Shown piece after piece: positions 33,901 through 46,100 of a DNA stretch of 64,000 bases (positions are counted from its first letter, which is position 1; each line of letters begins with the position of its first letter). The DNA comes from Branchiostoma floridae. Taxonomy: Eukaryota; Chordata; Leptocardii; Amphioxiformes; Branchiostomatidae. Location of the stretch: positions 3,662,018-3,726,017 of the forward strand of contig NC_049996.1 in the NCBI RefSeq assembly GCF_000003815.2. The letters run 5' to 3'. Below the pieces are notes generated by a model. It was not told where the DNA came from. It saw nothing but the letters and a program-made list of their open reading frames with translations, and made no database searches. Made by a program: the position numbers and the translations under genes.

Positions 33901-36124
33901 GAATGCGTGCGTGGAATATTTAGATTTCCCAGGAACTCAATCGCAGTACTATACCAACGGCTCCGCCCGTGAGGCGTCGCCAAAAAACTCACACATGTCA
34001 CCAATGTACACCAGCAGCTGACAACATGGTGCAGTAGGAACTGGGGTAATGATAAATCTGTACGTCCCACATCAGTGAGGGTCACGATAGTTTCTAAAAT
34101 ATCAAAAGAAAAGATATAACGTTATATATTATTATCATATAACCAGGAGACGTTGACCAATCAGAAAACCCCATTTCATGTTGGTCATAACGCCATAACA
34201 CATAGAAATCATTTACAGCCGTGCATTAAATAGTTTCATTAACAAACATGTGGGTTGATGACTTTTGACAGCTTGAACCAATCAGAAAAACAGACACACA
34301 GGACTTTGACCAATCAGAATGAGAGATACATGATTCAGAATTGCGCAGAGCAAGGAGGAAAGATCAGTGTACAAAAGAAATCTCCAATGTCACTAGAGGT
34401 GTTTTTGAAACAATGTAACGACCACTATCTAACACAATTACGCTAATCCTTTTAGAAATCCTCCTTCCCCGATTCTTCACAGATACCTTTCTGTAGGCAT
34501 CTGGTCATAACACAAATTAGAAGTACATGTTATTGTACAAATGGAAGAAAAAAAGCAAAAACACTTAGATAATGATTTCTATACATATATAGAATTCAAG
34601 CAAGCTCTTACCTCCAGCGGTGTAACCTAACAATATTGCAGACAAGGATCGAACAGCGGGACTGTCGTATCTATAGGAATTCGAAAGAAAACGTCATCAT
34701 CATCATCATCGTTCGGCTGCGGTGCAGGCGACTGTAAGTTTCTTACAAAGACAACAGTATGTGATATCTTAACTGTATCTTCTTTCTTTAAATGACAAAG
34801 TTTCTAATATAATCATTTCAAGGTGCGGCGGCCATTTTGGATTTTCCGGGGTCATCCGGGGTCATGCACCAAAATGAGGCTGGGTAAGAGAGTCCCTATT
34901 TGACAGCATGTATCGGGGTATGGGTGTGTCATCTTAAATGTTAAATTCCGCCCATCAATGATTGACAAACAGCCGACGTTTTGATGATGGTTTGTCCCCT
35001 TTACCAGGGCGATCATGACAATGTTGTATTTTTCTGATGTGCGTACTTTTATTATAGTTTCAAACAAATCTTCACTAGAGTAGTGTCTGCATTACTACGA
35101 CTGTTTAGCAAGACGAATCAGCTAACATATGATACAGTTGTTCAGTAACGCTGGTTCACGTTAATCCGTAGGGTAACCTATATCCGTTGTTTTTCAATAC
35201 AGCGGGATATATTTAGGGAAGTCAGGTCAACGTTGGTTTCAAACTGTAATGTTTTGAAAACATTACAATTTTAAAACAACTGTCCTTCGACATGATATCC
35301 CTGAATACCCTGTTTTTAAAACAACAGTTATAGGTTAACCACCGAATGAAGGTGAATTAGCGTTAATAGTCTTACCTCAAAACACCCGTCTGTGCTACAA
35401 GGGCTAAGTCCCGGTCGAAATGGTGAACTAGCAGTGCACATGGACCCACCACGCTAGTATAGATCAGGGATACTGTACTATTGAATAAAAAGGAAATGAA
35501 ATGTTGAGTGCTACAACCAACAAACTGTCGAAAATAGTAGCTGAATTATGTTGGTATGTCCTTCAATTCTATGAATCACCTTCCTACGACTTTTCGTCTG
35601 AAAACCTTGTTCCAGATATTTTGTTTATATAACGTTGAATACACCTGGCCAATGGTAATTGGGCCGTTCCAAAAATAAATTAGAGGGGGTTGATTACACC
35701 CCAATCTGTATACCCCCTAAGTCCAAGAGTCCTAGCTTCCAACCCCTAATTCCAAGGGTCCTAACGCTAAAAACCCCTAGGTCCAGCGGTCCTGATTGCT
35801 GCAACCCCCCAAGTCGAAGAGTCCAAGGGACTTCCATCCCCCTAAGTCCAAGAGTCCAAGGGATTTTCATCCCCCTAAGTCCAATAGTCCAGTCCTACGT
35901 AATCACCTCCCCCCTCCCCTCTATTTTCATTTTTTGAAACGATTGTGCAAAATCGTTGTTGTAACTCACAGGAAGTTGACGTAGTTTTGTTTCTCCTTGT
36001 CGAGTGAAGAATATGGTCGGAAGGCCAGGGCCTTCAGCAGGAGCGGCGTCAGATGTCTATAGATGACGTGGTAGGCCAGGAATGAACACAGTGTCAACAA
36101 AAGATAGTGAGAGACGTCAGCCAT
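30933..36124 (-). CDS. TLC-domain membrane protein (complete, 7 exons, 256 aa)
   Basis: Exons in transcript order: 35970-36124, 35376-35477, 34612-34670, 34002-34093, 33214-33287, 32485-32601, 30933-31104. Splice sites are canonical; phases agree and the total is 771 nt including the stop. The start is MADVSHYLLLTLCSFLAYHV, a membrane span; an in-frame ATG 60 bp upstream (36184) is an alternative. Typical TLC (TRAM-LAG1-CLN8) features follow: the segment TVSLIYTSVVGPCALLVHHF, the conserved histidine pair in FLLHHVVSCW, the ECSTIWLNIR motif, and hydrophobic spans in VFFLTFSYVRVWLLV and PVVITFAFCSQFFVAINL. Family members sit in the ER or plasma membrane and act in lipid sensing, transport or synthesis; which TLCD subgroup this is cannot be settled here. 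The length suits the TLCD family. The 3' UTR would run into a hAT-like MITE. Confidence 0.85.
31181..31413. mobile_element. Palindromic MITE, arms of about 100 bp
   Basis: The left arm ('tgctaaactt', 'tccaacactg', 'ttcacagaatgacc') and right arm ('ggtcattctgtgaacaagg', 'cagtgttgga', 'gtttagca') are inverted copies around a centre near 31300. It lies between the last two exons of the TLC gene. A right-arm copy lies in VPS8 at 13470-13612, and related ends occur at 32373-32420. Confidence 0.8.
32697..33052. mobile_element. Inverted-repeat element in a TLC-gene intron
   Basis: Left end 'ttgtaatttccaacacaga' with 'gtccaactacagtctttgtc'; right end 'gacaaagacgagttggac' with 'tgttggaaattacagtcc', an imperfect inverted copy. 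Related to the element at 31181. The centre holds 'gaccccggatgaccccgg', repeated inverted at 34848. Confidence 0.6.
34818..34886. repeat. Inverted partner of 32893-32955
   Basis: 'ccattttggattttccgggg' and 'catgcaccaaaatgaggctg' are the reverse complement of 'cctcgttttggtgcactgac' and 'aaaatccaaaatggcc' near 32900. About 60 bp match with few differences, 1.9 kb apart. Confidence 0.75.
35690..35915 (+). repeat. Minisatellite in intron 1 of the TLC gene
   Basis: Seven or so copies of 'ccccctaagtccaagagtcc' with diverged spacers; the last three units (35810-35895) are nearly identical with a period of about 35 bp. Confidence 0.85.
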
Positions 36125-36641
36125 AACTAGCTTTCTAGATGTTTTGTTTACTGCCGCTGCAAAAAAGACGCCCCAGGTTACCATTTGAATACTACCCTTT
36201 CATCCAGGGATTGAATACTTATCCAAAGTGGACCAACCAGTTCGTAGTGCTTAATTAAATCTGCCCAAATATGCCTATCTAGTAGCCCAATCCAGCACAG
36301 GTCAAAAGGTGGAGGCGATAAGTAAAAAGAATGCATATATGAACTATTCCACAAAGGTCACTACGCATGCGCGGTCGATAGGAATCATGGGTAATATGTC
36401 AAAGGTGAAGTTCCATCAGAAGTAAACAGTCTCGTCTCGGCCATTGTTAATTAAGATTTCCGTGACAATGTCCGGGACGTAATGCGATAACGCAGAATTG
36501 GGGGCTAACTGTTGCTGATCGTCGGCTCCTTTGACACAGAATCTGTACAATAATGACACAGAAGTAGCTTGTGAAGTGTGCTGTTTGTTAAGCTATAGCT
36601 TAAGGTATTGTTTATGCTAGAAAGGTACACGTTCCTCTTGT

Positions 36642-36786
36642 TTTATGCATGACAAAAAATCATGACAATCCGTTGTTTCTTTCTTGAGTTATCCTCTTCA
36701 GAAGTTTTTGACAAAACTGCCCCTGCTATCCCAAAACTAGCCGCTAGGAGGCTCAAACTTATGTCACTTCTTCCTAAGCATAAGAT
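36642..36786 (+). mobile_element. Repeat fragment fused to the TPR locus
   Basis: Nearly identical to about 20940-21075: shared 'cttgagttatcctc', 'agaagtttttgacaaaa', 'gcccctgctatcccaaaact' and 'cttatgtcacttcttcct'. Homology stops where the TPR codons begin. Confidence 0.85.
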
Positions 36787-38395
36787 CTATGGAGAAAACA
36801 CAGCACACCCAGATATTGCTCCGACACTAAACAGCCTTGGATGCTCTTGGGGTCTTCTAGGCGATCAAATAAGGCCGATCAGCTACTTCGAACAGGCGCT
36901 TACGACATTGAAAACGATCTATGGAGAGAACACATCACATCCGGGCATAGGAAAGTCACTTTACAACCTTGGAAAGTCTTGGCAAGATCTCGGTGATTAC
37001 AAGAAAGCGATCAGCTACTACGACCGGTCACTAATGATACTGAAGACTTTCTATGGAGAAAGCACAGCTCATTCGGACATCGCAGCGTCACCAAACAGCC
37101 TGGGGTTATGTTGGAATTATCTTGGCGATTATCAAAGATCAATCAGCTACTTCGAACAGTTCATAGCGATGACAAAAACTATCTATGGAGAACACGCAGT
37201 ACGTCCGGATATTGCCTCGGCCCTAAACAACATTGGATCGTCTTGGTGTGCTTTCGGCGATCCCAATAAAGCACTCAGTTACTTCCAACAGTCACTAAAA
37301 TGATTAGGAAAACTATGTATGGAGAGAACACGGCACATCCGGACATTGCTGCGTCACTAGATAATCTGGGACTATCTTGGAGTCATCTCGGCGATCACAA
37401 GAAAGCAATCCGCTACTTTGAGCAGTCACTAACAATAAAGAAAACTATCTATGGAGAAAATACAGCACATAAGGACATTGCCGCTGCCCTACACAACCTG
37501 GGATCTTCTCGGAGTCATCTGGGTGATCACAAGGAAGCAATCAGCTTCCACGAACAGTCTTTAATGATAATGAAAGCTATCTATGGAGAAAACACGGCAC
37601 ATCCGGATATTGCCACGTCACTGAACAACCTGGGAGTATCTTGGAAAGATCTTGGTGATCATAAGAAATCAATCAGCTACTTCGAACAGTCACTATCGAT
37701 GAGGAAGACTATTTATGGAGAGAACACAGCGCATCTAGAAATTGCCGCCTTATTTAACAGCCTGGGATCTTCTTGGAGTCATCTCGGTGATCACAAGAAA
37801 GCAATCAGCTACTACGAGCAGTCACTGTCGATGAGGAAAACTATGTATGGAGAGAACACGGAACATCCGGACATTGCTGCGTCACTAAACAACCTGGGAG
37901 TGTCTTGGGATAATCTTGGTTATCACATAAAAGCAATCAAGTACCAGGAACAGGCACTAGTGATGAGAGAAAACTGCGTATGGAGAGAACACGGCACATC
38001 CGGCCATTGCAAAGTCACTAATCAACCTGGGAAATACTTGGAGTCATCTTGGTGATCACAAGAAAGCAATCGGCTTCTACGAACAGTCAATATTGATAGG
38101 AAAAACTACCTATGGAGAGAACACACCACATACGGACATTGCCATATCACTAGAAAACCTTGGATTGTCTTGGAGTCATCTTGGTGATCACCAAAAAGCA
38201 ATCAGTTACTTTAAACAGTCACTGGTTATGAGGAAAGCTATCTATGGAGAAAACACTGCAGCTGCACATCCGGAAATTTGCAAGTTACTTCAATGTCTTG
38301 CATGGTCTTGGGGTCATCTCGGCGATCAGGAGAAAGCTATCAGTTACTTAATACAGTCAAAATGGATCTGGAAAACTCTTTCTGGAGACAATTAG
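36662..38395 (+). pseudogene. Intronless 12-repeat TPR gene with two frameshifts
   Basis: Twelve tandem units of about 44 residues, consensus IYGENTAHPDIA, LNNLGxSWSHLGDHKKAI, SYFEQSL. These are tetratricopeptide repeats of the kinesin-light-chain/nephrocystin-3 style, a fold used for protein binding. Frame 1 runs 36662-37303 and stops after SYFQQSLK because one A is missing before ATGATTAGG. Frame 2 runs 37300 to about 37975, where one extra G (atgagagaaaact) shifts the frame; repeats 10-12 follow and end in LSGDN and a stop at 38393. The first 41 codons are not TPR but come from an interspersed repeat, so the ATG at 36662 is probably not ancestral. Most likely a decayed or retroposed member of a large TPR family. 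Two sequencing errors are the alternative. A poly(A) signal, aataaa, lies near 38776. Confidence 0.72.
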
Positions 38396-38466
38396 CACAT
38401 TTTCGCATCTCCAGATCTCCAAGAGTAAATGGAACGTTGATTATACATGTCTTTTCAGAGTTGTAA

Positions 38467-40160
38467 ATGGTAAGCCACGCGGCACATTATACGACATATG
38501 AACCGTACACGGCGATACTCTAGCTGCTGAAATGTGTACTGTATTGTAACGGTTTCACATCTTCCTATACCGGTTAAGTTCTATTCAATTACTACGGTGT
38601 CATACATTTTATAAATTTTACACCATAACGATAATTATTTCCAGAACATATCATCAATTTTATTTGTTTTAGTTTTGTTTACACCAACTCTAGTCTTCAG
38701 CGGAATATCAATTTAAACTTTGTTCTGTCCTCATGAAGATGAGGACGGTGCCTGTCTCTTATATTACGAATTACAATAATAAAAGAATTGTGGCCCCCGT
38801 GTAAAAAGAAACTTTACGTTAAAAAACCCAATGCCCTCATCGAGAAGAATAAATTTTAAGCTTGTTATAAACAAACAAACAGACAAACAGACAAACAGAC
38901 AAACAAACAAACAAACAAACCCACATACAAACACCAGGAAGGGCCACAAAACGCAAATGTTCCCTATAGCTTTAATGAATGGAATTGAGTTTGCAATGCA
39001 ATTTGATTTGAATTTAGCATATATACACACAATAATATATATTTTTTCTCCAAATCAAAAATATTGTCATCGTGAATTTACAAATTCAAATGTATATGAC
39101 AATACTGATATATTTCGTCTTTTGTTCACTATGTAGCTCTAAGCAATAATTTAGATTATACAATATCAATGTCGGAAAACATAATTTCATATTTACAGAA
39201 ATCTCAAAATCTCAAATATGAGATGAACATCATCTGTTAACAACACACTCATATGTCCTTACGTAAGTTGCACATTCTTCAATTTTATATTACAGACAAA
39301 GCTATGGTGGAACAATGTCGATGTTATTATGAAGTAAAACAAAACAGTACAAAAATTACACCCGCCTATGATTACTAATATCAAATACTCATATATCTAT
39401 ATTGCAACATAATATGTATAAATTTTTACCCTAGCGTTATCAACAACGCATGCATGGACAATTATACATATAAAGCTTTAAAGATATATCAATACAGCAT
39501 TAGGTTAATAAGATATTTTAAATATCAACGTTACTAAACAAGTTTGGTAATAGTGACATAGATCTGAGTAGTTTTGCTTTCATTTGTATAGAATTACCAG
39601 CTTATGTTTTATAGATAGTACAATTTATTGTTCTGTGTTTGGAGGCATGGAATTTAATGTTGAATTCATCTGTATATATATACAATATGAATTTCTACTT
39701 ATCGTCACGGCACGCTGGCAAGAGTATCTAGTATATATATATATCTAAAACAATAGTTTGAGACAGAGTGTCATGTATATAAGGATCCAATTTTTTGCAC
39801 AACTGAGCTTTCTCCTCCCTCCGTAATTAACAACCTTATAATGTCATAGGGATGTAGTGCCATTATAGTAAATGTTGGCATTTGCTCCAATTGAGCCCCT
39901 TAGATGATCTTCATATGTTGATATGTGTTGTGTGTAGTCTGGGTGCAATCCTAGTTAGTTTGTAACCAACTGGGATGACACAGAAATTCAGGAATTTGGA
40001 TGACACAAGCATTCCTTTTTTGCATTTGCAAATGCAACCGCACATCTCAAGAGCAAACCACAGTACTAGCAGTCGAATACGTAGATACATCATATTGGTC
40101 GAAAGGTCTTCCAAGTAGATTCCTACTTTGTAATAGACAAACAGGAAGAATGGTGTTCTG
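38467..40160. other. AT-rich intergenic region
   Basis: No exon is supported. It holds a CAAACAGA-type microsatellite at 38869-38925 and otherwise AT-rich unique-looking sequence. It separates the TPR locus from the 3' end of the mucin gene and probably carries that gene's 3' UTR at its right end. Confidence 0.5.
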
Positions 40161-43100
40161 CTAGCGCTTCTTCATTTGGTTGCCTGCAATCACTACCCCT
40201 ATCACTCCCTGTGCCTAGAGAGGGAGAAACAATAAAAGTATTATAATATCATATTGTTCATAAGGAGTTCCAGATGATTATTTTCAGAATCAACTAATGA
40301 ATTAGACTTACATGTAATTGTTCAACATTTCAACATTTCAACTAATTAATAAGACTTAATTGTTAAAATAAATTTTCTACTCTTTGTGTAGACAACGGAC
40401 TATGCAATGAAGGATAAAACTATACATATGTATATTCAGTCTTTGGCAGAATTTCTAATATCTAGATACTAGTCCTTTTTTGACATGTAGTGTACTATAT
40501 TTATAATCATTGCGACACACACACTTACACAACGAGAAAGGTGCGCTGACTAGTGTATACAGTCGTGTGTAGGAAACAATTTTGGGAATGAAACATCCGA
40601 TCCACAGTTTCAATTAGATTCAATCAGAAATTCTCTATCAAACCGATTATGCCGAACTTGTCAATAATAATCTTGACATCTAAACGACGAATACACTTGG
40701 CAGTGAGCCGTTGCAAATTTAAATCCAACGGACGGCTAGACTAATCCAATGGTAGTACGCCGCTCCAAATTTAAATTCACGAATGTCTATACTCACCTAA
40801 TGGCATTAAACCGCTGCAAGTTTAAATCCAACGTACAACTACACTTACCCAATGGGTGTGAGTCACTGCAAATTTAAATTCAACGGAAAGATTCGCTTAC
40901 CCAATGGTAGAAGGCGGCTGCTCCTGCACTGACGTCACGTATCTGCCCGGCAGTGAAGTTACTGAGAATCTCCTGGGCTCTTAGCGCGGTCTGTAGCCGG
41001 ACTCTGGATGGGTTGATGTGCTGAATCTTCTTCGTCAACGACTGGCCCATCAACGCCTGGACATTTCGCCAGTTCTGAAGCCAAGCAAAACGTTACACAA
41101 ACTTATGAGTAAGGTGATAACAATAAAGAAAAAACACGATTACCAAACTTCTGTAAATAGTTTCATCAGGTTGGTAGATCAAATGAACAAAGACTTCTCC
41201 GTTAACACAACCTTGTTTGATTCTTCAGTAGATGTTTCGACGACCATTTGTCCCCTTCATCAGTACAAAATGAAGCAAATAGCACTGATAGTTTTTGTTT
41301 CATTCTGGACTGAAGATGACGACAGATGGTCGTCGAAACGTCTACTGTAGAATTGAAGAAAATTGCAATTGTGTAACGAAGAAGACTTTGTTCACAATTA
41401 TCGAACTGTTTTAGTATTGTGTGGAGTCGCTCTATACAAAATATAGCATGGGAAGGAAATAAAAGTTATCTTATACTGGATAGTACTTTTGTGCAAAATT
41501 GACGTATATGGAAACATTTGGCTCATTGTAGTTCCGATAATGGTGTTTACCCATGGAATTGGTTCAGGACCAGGACCCTTGTGTTCAGCTCTAGTGTGTA
41601 GTAATGTTAACGTTTGATCAACTTACCTCTGTTTCTTGCTCCTTGACTCCAAGCAGCAAGTACGTAGCGGTCATGACTTGGTGTACCTTTGAAACGTACA
41701 AAAGGAGGAAGGAAATTTTCAATGAGTTATGCATTAGATATACAATCATGATATTTACTGATCTTGCACAGTCGAATGCATAAAATCTGTCGAACAGTTA
41801 AACACTAAACTGTGTTAGTCATTTTAAATTCACTGAATCGTGACCTGATTTCACAACGAAAAAGAATGAAGAGAAACAGGGATATCATACCTTCTGAGGA
41901 GGATGGTTGTAGTTTCTTATCTCCGATATGGTGACTTGACTTGCCTCCAGCACCTAAAACAGATAGTGCAGTTTGTTAAATTGTTACTTATACTCAAATT
42001 CAATACTGCTTTTTGCCTCTCATTTTTGTCTTCAAATTCAATATTGCTTCTTGTACCTCATTCTTGTCTTGACGATTTGTTATCGAAATGATTAAGTTTT
42101 GTTGCTTCATAGTAAAGCATTAGAATGTGTTTTGGGACTGAATCGGCAGCTACTAACCTCTCTCCTTAGTTTCTCTAGCTGCTTGACCTTGTCAGCTTGG
42201 TGCAGTTGCTGTGAGAGTTTATCAGTCACCTTCTTACTCTCTTCAGCTGCCTTCCTCCACATCTCAACCCTTCTGGCTCGTAACGGGTCTATTGCGCCAG
42301 GCTGGAACATAGCATCACAAGACTATGAGCATGAAAGTGTAATATGATTTGGCAAAACTACTTTAGGCTACAGCAAGCAAGTACATTTTATGGATAACAT
42401 CCTCTTTTTACTCCAAATCTGATGCTAGAGGGCGAGAAAAAAACTGATGGATATAACACAAACAAGATGGCTAGATTTTTAAACTATAGCACACAATAAA
42501 TATTGCATCAATTGAAGCGATAAAAGATGTTAGATATCACGGCCAAGAAGCATTTGATTTCTGTATTCAAGAGGTGCGCAAAGTGACACTAGTGCGGTAG
42601 AATGGTATCAATTTATCAAGTAGACAACTACAGTCGGGGTTGTAATTCCCTCATATATAATATTGGTGCCACTTTTATCATCGAACTAGTTTCACTTCTA
42701 CAACTTAACTACGGTCATGATGCAATGTTCCTCACTAGTGTCCCTTCTACAAGTACAAACAAGGCTACCATATACGATATATTTCCCTTTCTCGTCATGT
42801 TCATCATCTCCGGGCTCCAGGTAAAATATGGGTTAGAATTTTAACAATAGATATTGTATATCATAATTGCACAAACTGTGCAATGCATAAAGATCTACCT
42901 ACGGATGTTGGTTGTTGTTGTTGTTGTTCCTACTGCAACGTCTACAATAAAGTTGCCATTGATACGTGTGAACGTACCTTAACAGGCGGTGGGGCAGGCC
43001 TACTGTTGTTCATGTTGATAATCCGTTCTGCAGCCGCCATGGCTCCATCTAACTTATCCAGGTCACGCTTCAAGAATGCCGCGGCCAAGTCTGAAAGCAA

Positions 43101-46100
43101 ATGCAGGATTTGTGAAAATAGCCTCACGGTTTTCCATTTGGTCACAAGTTGTAAGAATCTTCGATAGTTTAAGGTGCACTCTCACTGCACTTGCGTCAAG
43201 CTTGCGTCACTGCGTAGTTCGTTCACTGCGTCACTGTATAGCCTCACGGTTTTCCATTTGGTCACAAGTTGTAAGAATCTTCGATAGTTTAAGGTGCACT
43301 CTCACTGCACTTGCGTCAAGCTTGCGTCACTGCGTAGTTCGTTCACTGCGTCACTGTGTTATTATTTTCTCCATTTTTTTTATAATTTATATATTGCGAA
43401 AGACGTAAAAGTATAACTTAGCAGACGACAAAATAAACAAAAAGTACGAAAACTCGTTCGTTATCTCTGAAATTCGTTGAGTATCTTTCGAACAAACTCG
43501 GCGCAAGTGTAGTGAGAGTGCACCTTTAGGCTACCGTCTTTTCTTGTCACCAGTATTTTTCACCTAAAAAGTCTGCCTAATTCTATTTAACAGTCTGCGG
43601 ACATCGACCCCCCCTTCCCCACACACACCTAAAAAAAAAAAAAACGCGCGATGATCATGAAAACACCTAGCGTATTACTACGGTGGCCGAAAACGACATT
43701 TGGCCGATCATGTTTCGGGCTGTGTTGCGGGAATGAACAGATGGCACCAAGAGAACCTACCGTCTTGTGCCTGCATGGCGTCATAGATCCCCTCTGTCTC
43801 CTTCAGAAGACCCGTGTCGTCTGTCAGTCTGTTGCTGTAGAAGGAGCTGATGATGGCCTCTAACTCGTGAGCGTTGTGAGCCTCCAGTGCTGATTCCAAC
43901 TCATCGAGGATCGGGGCTTCAACTGTACAAGATAGTAAGAAGAGCATGTTCATATTTCGTACGCCAATATGTATATTCGAAACTAATGTGCTATCAATAA
44001 AGCTGTATGGTTGATTTTCTTCTAAAGATATTCCAACATTAAGATTCAAATTAATTTTAAAAGAATCCAACGTTACTTGCATATGTTATTGGTATGTGCA
44101 TTTTGTGCAAATTAATCCGTATGTGCGTATCTGAAATTTTTCTGTGTGTGTGGAATCAAAACAGTGCAGTTTACATTTCTCCATTAATGTTATAGCAACT
44201 ATGTCCTACATATAACCGCTAAGCGCAAATGCGATGGGTTTTCTTACCTTTGCTTCTCTCTTCCTCCATTTTCTTGCGCTTCTGTTCAGCCACCACAATG
44301 AGTTTTTCTTCTTCCACGATACTGTTGCGTCTTTCGGCTTCGGCTCTTCTTCTTATGAGTTCTTCTTCGAGGTTCCTTAGCTCCTCCTCTTTCTTCTTGC
44401 GTTTGTCTCTTCGTTTCTTCATTTTCTTCTTCCTTCTTTCCGTCTGAACCTTCAAGATTTCTTCGATTCGTTGTTTGTCTGCAATTGTTAGTGTGGATGC
44501 TCTCCTGTCCTGAAGTTCGTTCTTTTCTGCCTCCAGTTGTTCATCTGTCTCTTCTTGGATCGTCAAGTCTGTGTCTTCTTCATCTTCCAACATCTCCTTC
44601 TCCTTTCTTTCCGCTTGGGCATGTTGCATTTCCTTAACTTGTGTTGTTTCTTGGTCTATCGTCTCCCCAAGTCTGTTCCTGTTCTTGGTTGTTGGTTCTG
44701 ATTGGCCATTTGTTGAAGATGTGCCTGGTTCAGAAGTTTGTATAGGTGGAAGAGAAAGGTCCTCGGCATTGACTACACCTGGGATCTCATCTTGGCCTTC
44801 TTCTATTGGCGTAGTCTGGTTTTGTCTCAAGTCGTCTTCAGTTGTTTGCTTGGGAGCCTGAGAAATACCGGCGTTCTTCAACAATGCCTGTACAGATGGC
44901 AGAGGTTCTCGAGTGCGGATTGGGATGGAGCCTTTTCTGGGGAGGGGGAGTTGAGGCAGCAACACGTTCTCCTGTTTCGCCTTCATAGCTACGAACGATT
45001 CGTCTGGTGACAGGGGACCTTGGGTTTCTCGCGCTTGCATGCTGGGGAGGGGGGCAGTCGGAATGGGTGTTGTTGGGACTGTGCCTCTGATGTTGATAGG
45101 CAGTTTAGGCAGCAATATCTCCCCTTGTATGGACTTCCTACGAACGAACGCTTCGTCTGAGGACAACCGAGTTTCTGGCAAGTCTTGTGCAGATGTTTGT
45201 GTAGATGGGAATGGCGGCCCTGTAGGTGCCGGGACCACCACCCGGCCTCGTCGGTAGAAGGTGAGCTTGGGTTGCGAGATGCCGCCGTCGGATTCCCGTC
45301 GAGGAGCCGGCAACGTGATTTTCCCTGAAGGTATCTGGATCGGTGGGATGATAGGCGCCCAGGCATTGGTCTTTTTCACTCCCTGTTCCACATCATTGGT
45401 TTGTCCATTGGTCTGTAGGTCACAGGAAATAGTATTATTAATGATATAATAAGTTTATTTGAATGTTCGTGCCCAAGGGCTACTTGTAAGTACATGGTAT
45501 AAACATAGTGACAATGGACAGTCATGAACAATATTCTACTCTAATACTAGTGTTGGCTATTTCTAAACAGGTGAGGTTTGATGTCTTTTTTGGAAGCAGA
45601 GGGAGACAAAAAGCCCCACATTTTCAAGAATTTGTGGGTTCTGCGATTTTAAGAGAAAAGTGGCTTTCTATTCGTCTGTCAATGAGGGGAAGTTGGGATA
45701 AGTCTTTGTTGCTCCTCTAAACAGAGTGATTCTTTCGGTTTCGTTGAATGAACATTTGGAAATGAAATGTGTTTCGTCTCCCACTGCTTTAGATGTACAA
45801 TATTTACAAATTCTTTCACACGCTGGTAATCTCTGATTAATTACATTATTGTTTATTCATGGTTCAGATACGTTAGCTGTCTTTCAACACATCAAATTGC
45901 TCACCTAAAAATTTATTGTGTTGCCAGCTAAACTTCAATATGGACTATACCAACAAAGATGATTTTTCATGCTAATGATGATACTTCATCATAAATGTTA
46001 CTATTTCTTGTGTCCTTATGTGGAGGGTAGCTTATTCTGGGTGATTTGGTACAAGTGTTTTATTCATTTTCATATTGTTCAGAAAATTCAATAAAATTTG

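Noticed and set aside
41018..41350. Plus-strand 110-codon ORF
   Set aside because: Overlaps the antisense of the mucin-gene exon 40901-41074 and a hairpin element; no splice context or family.
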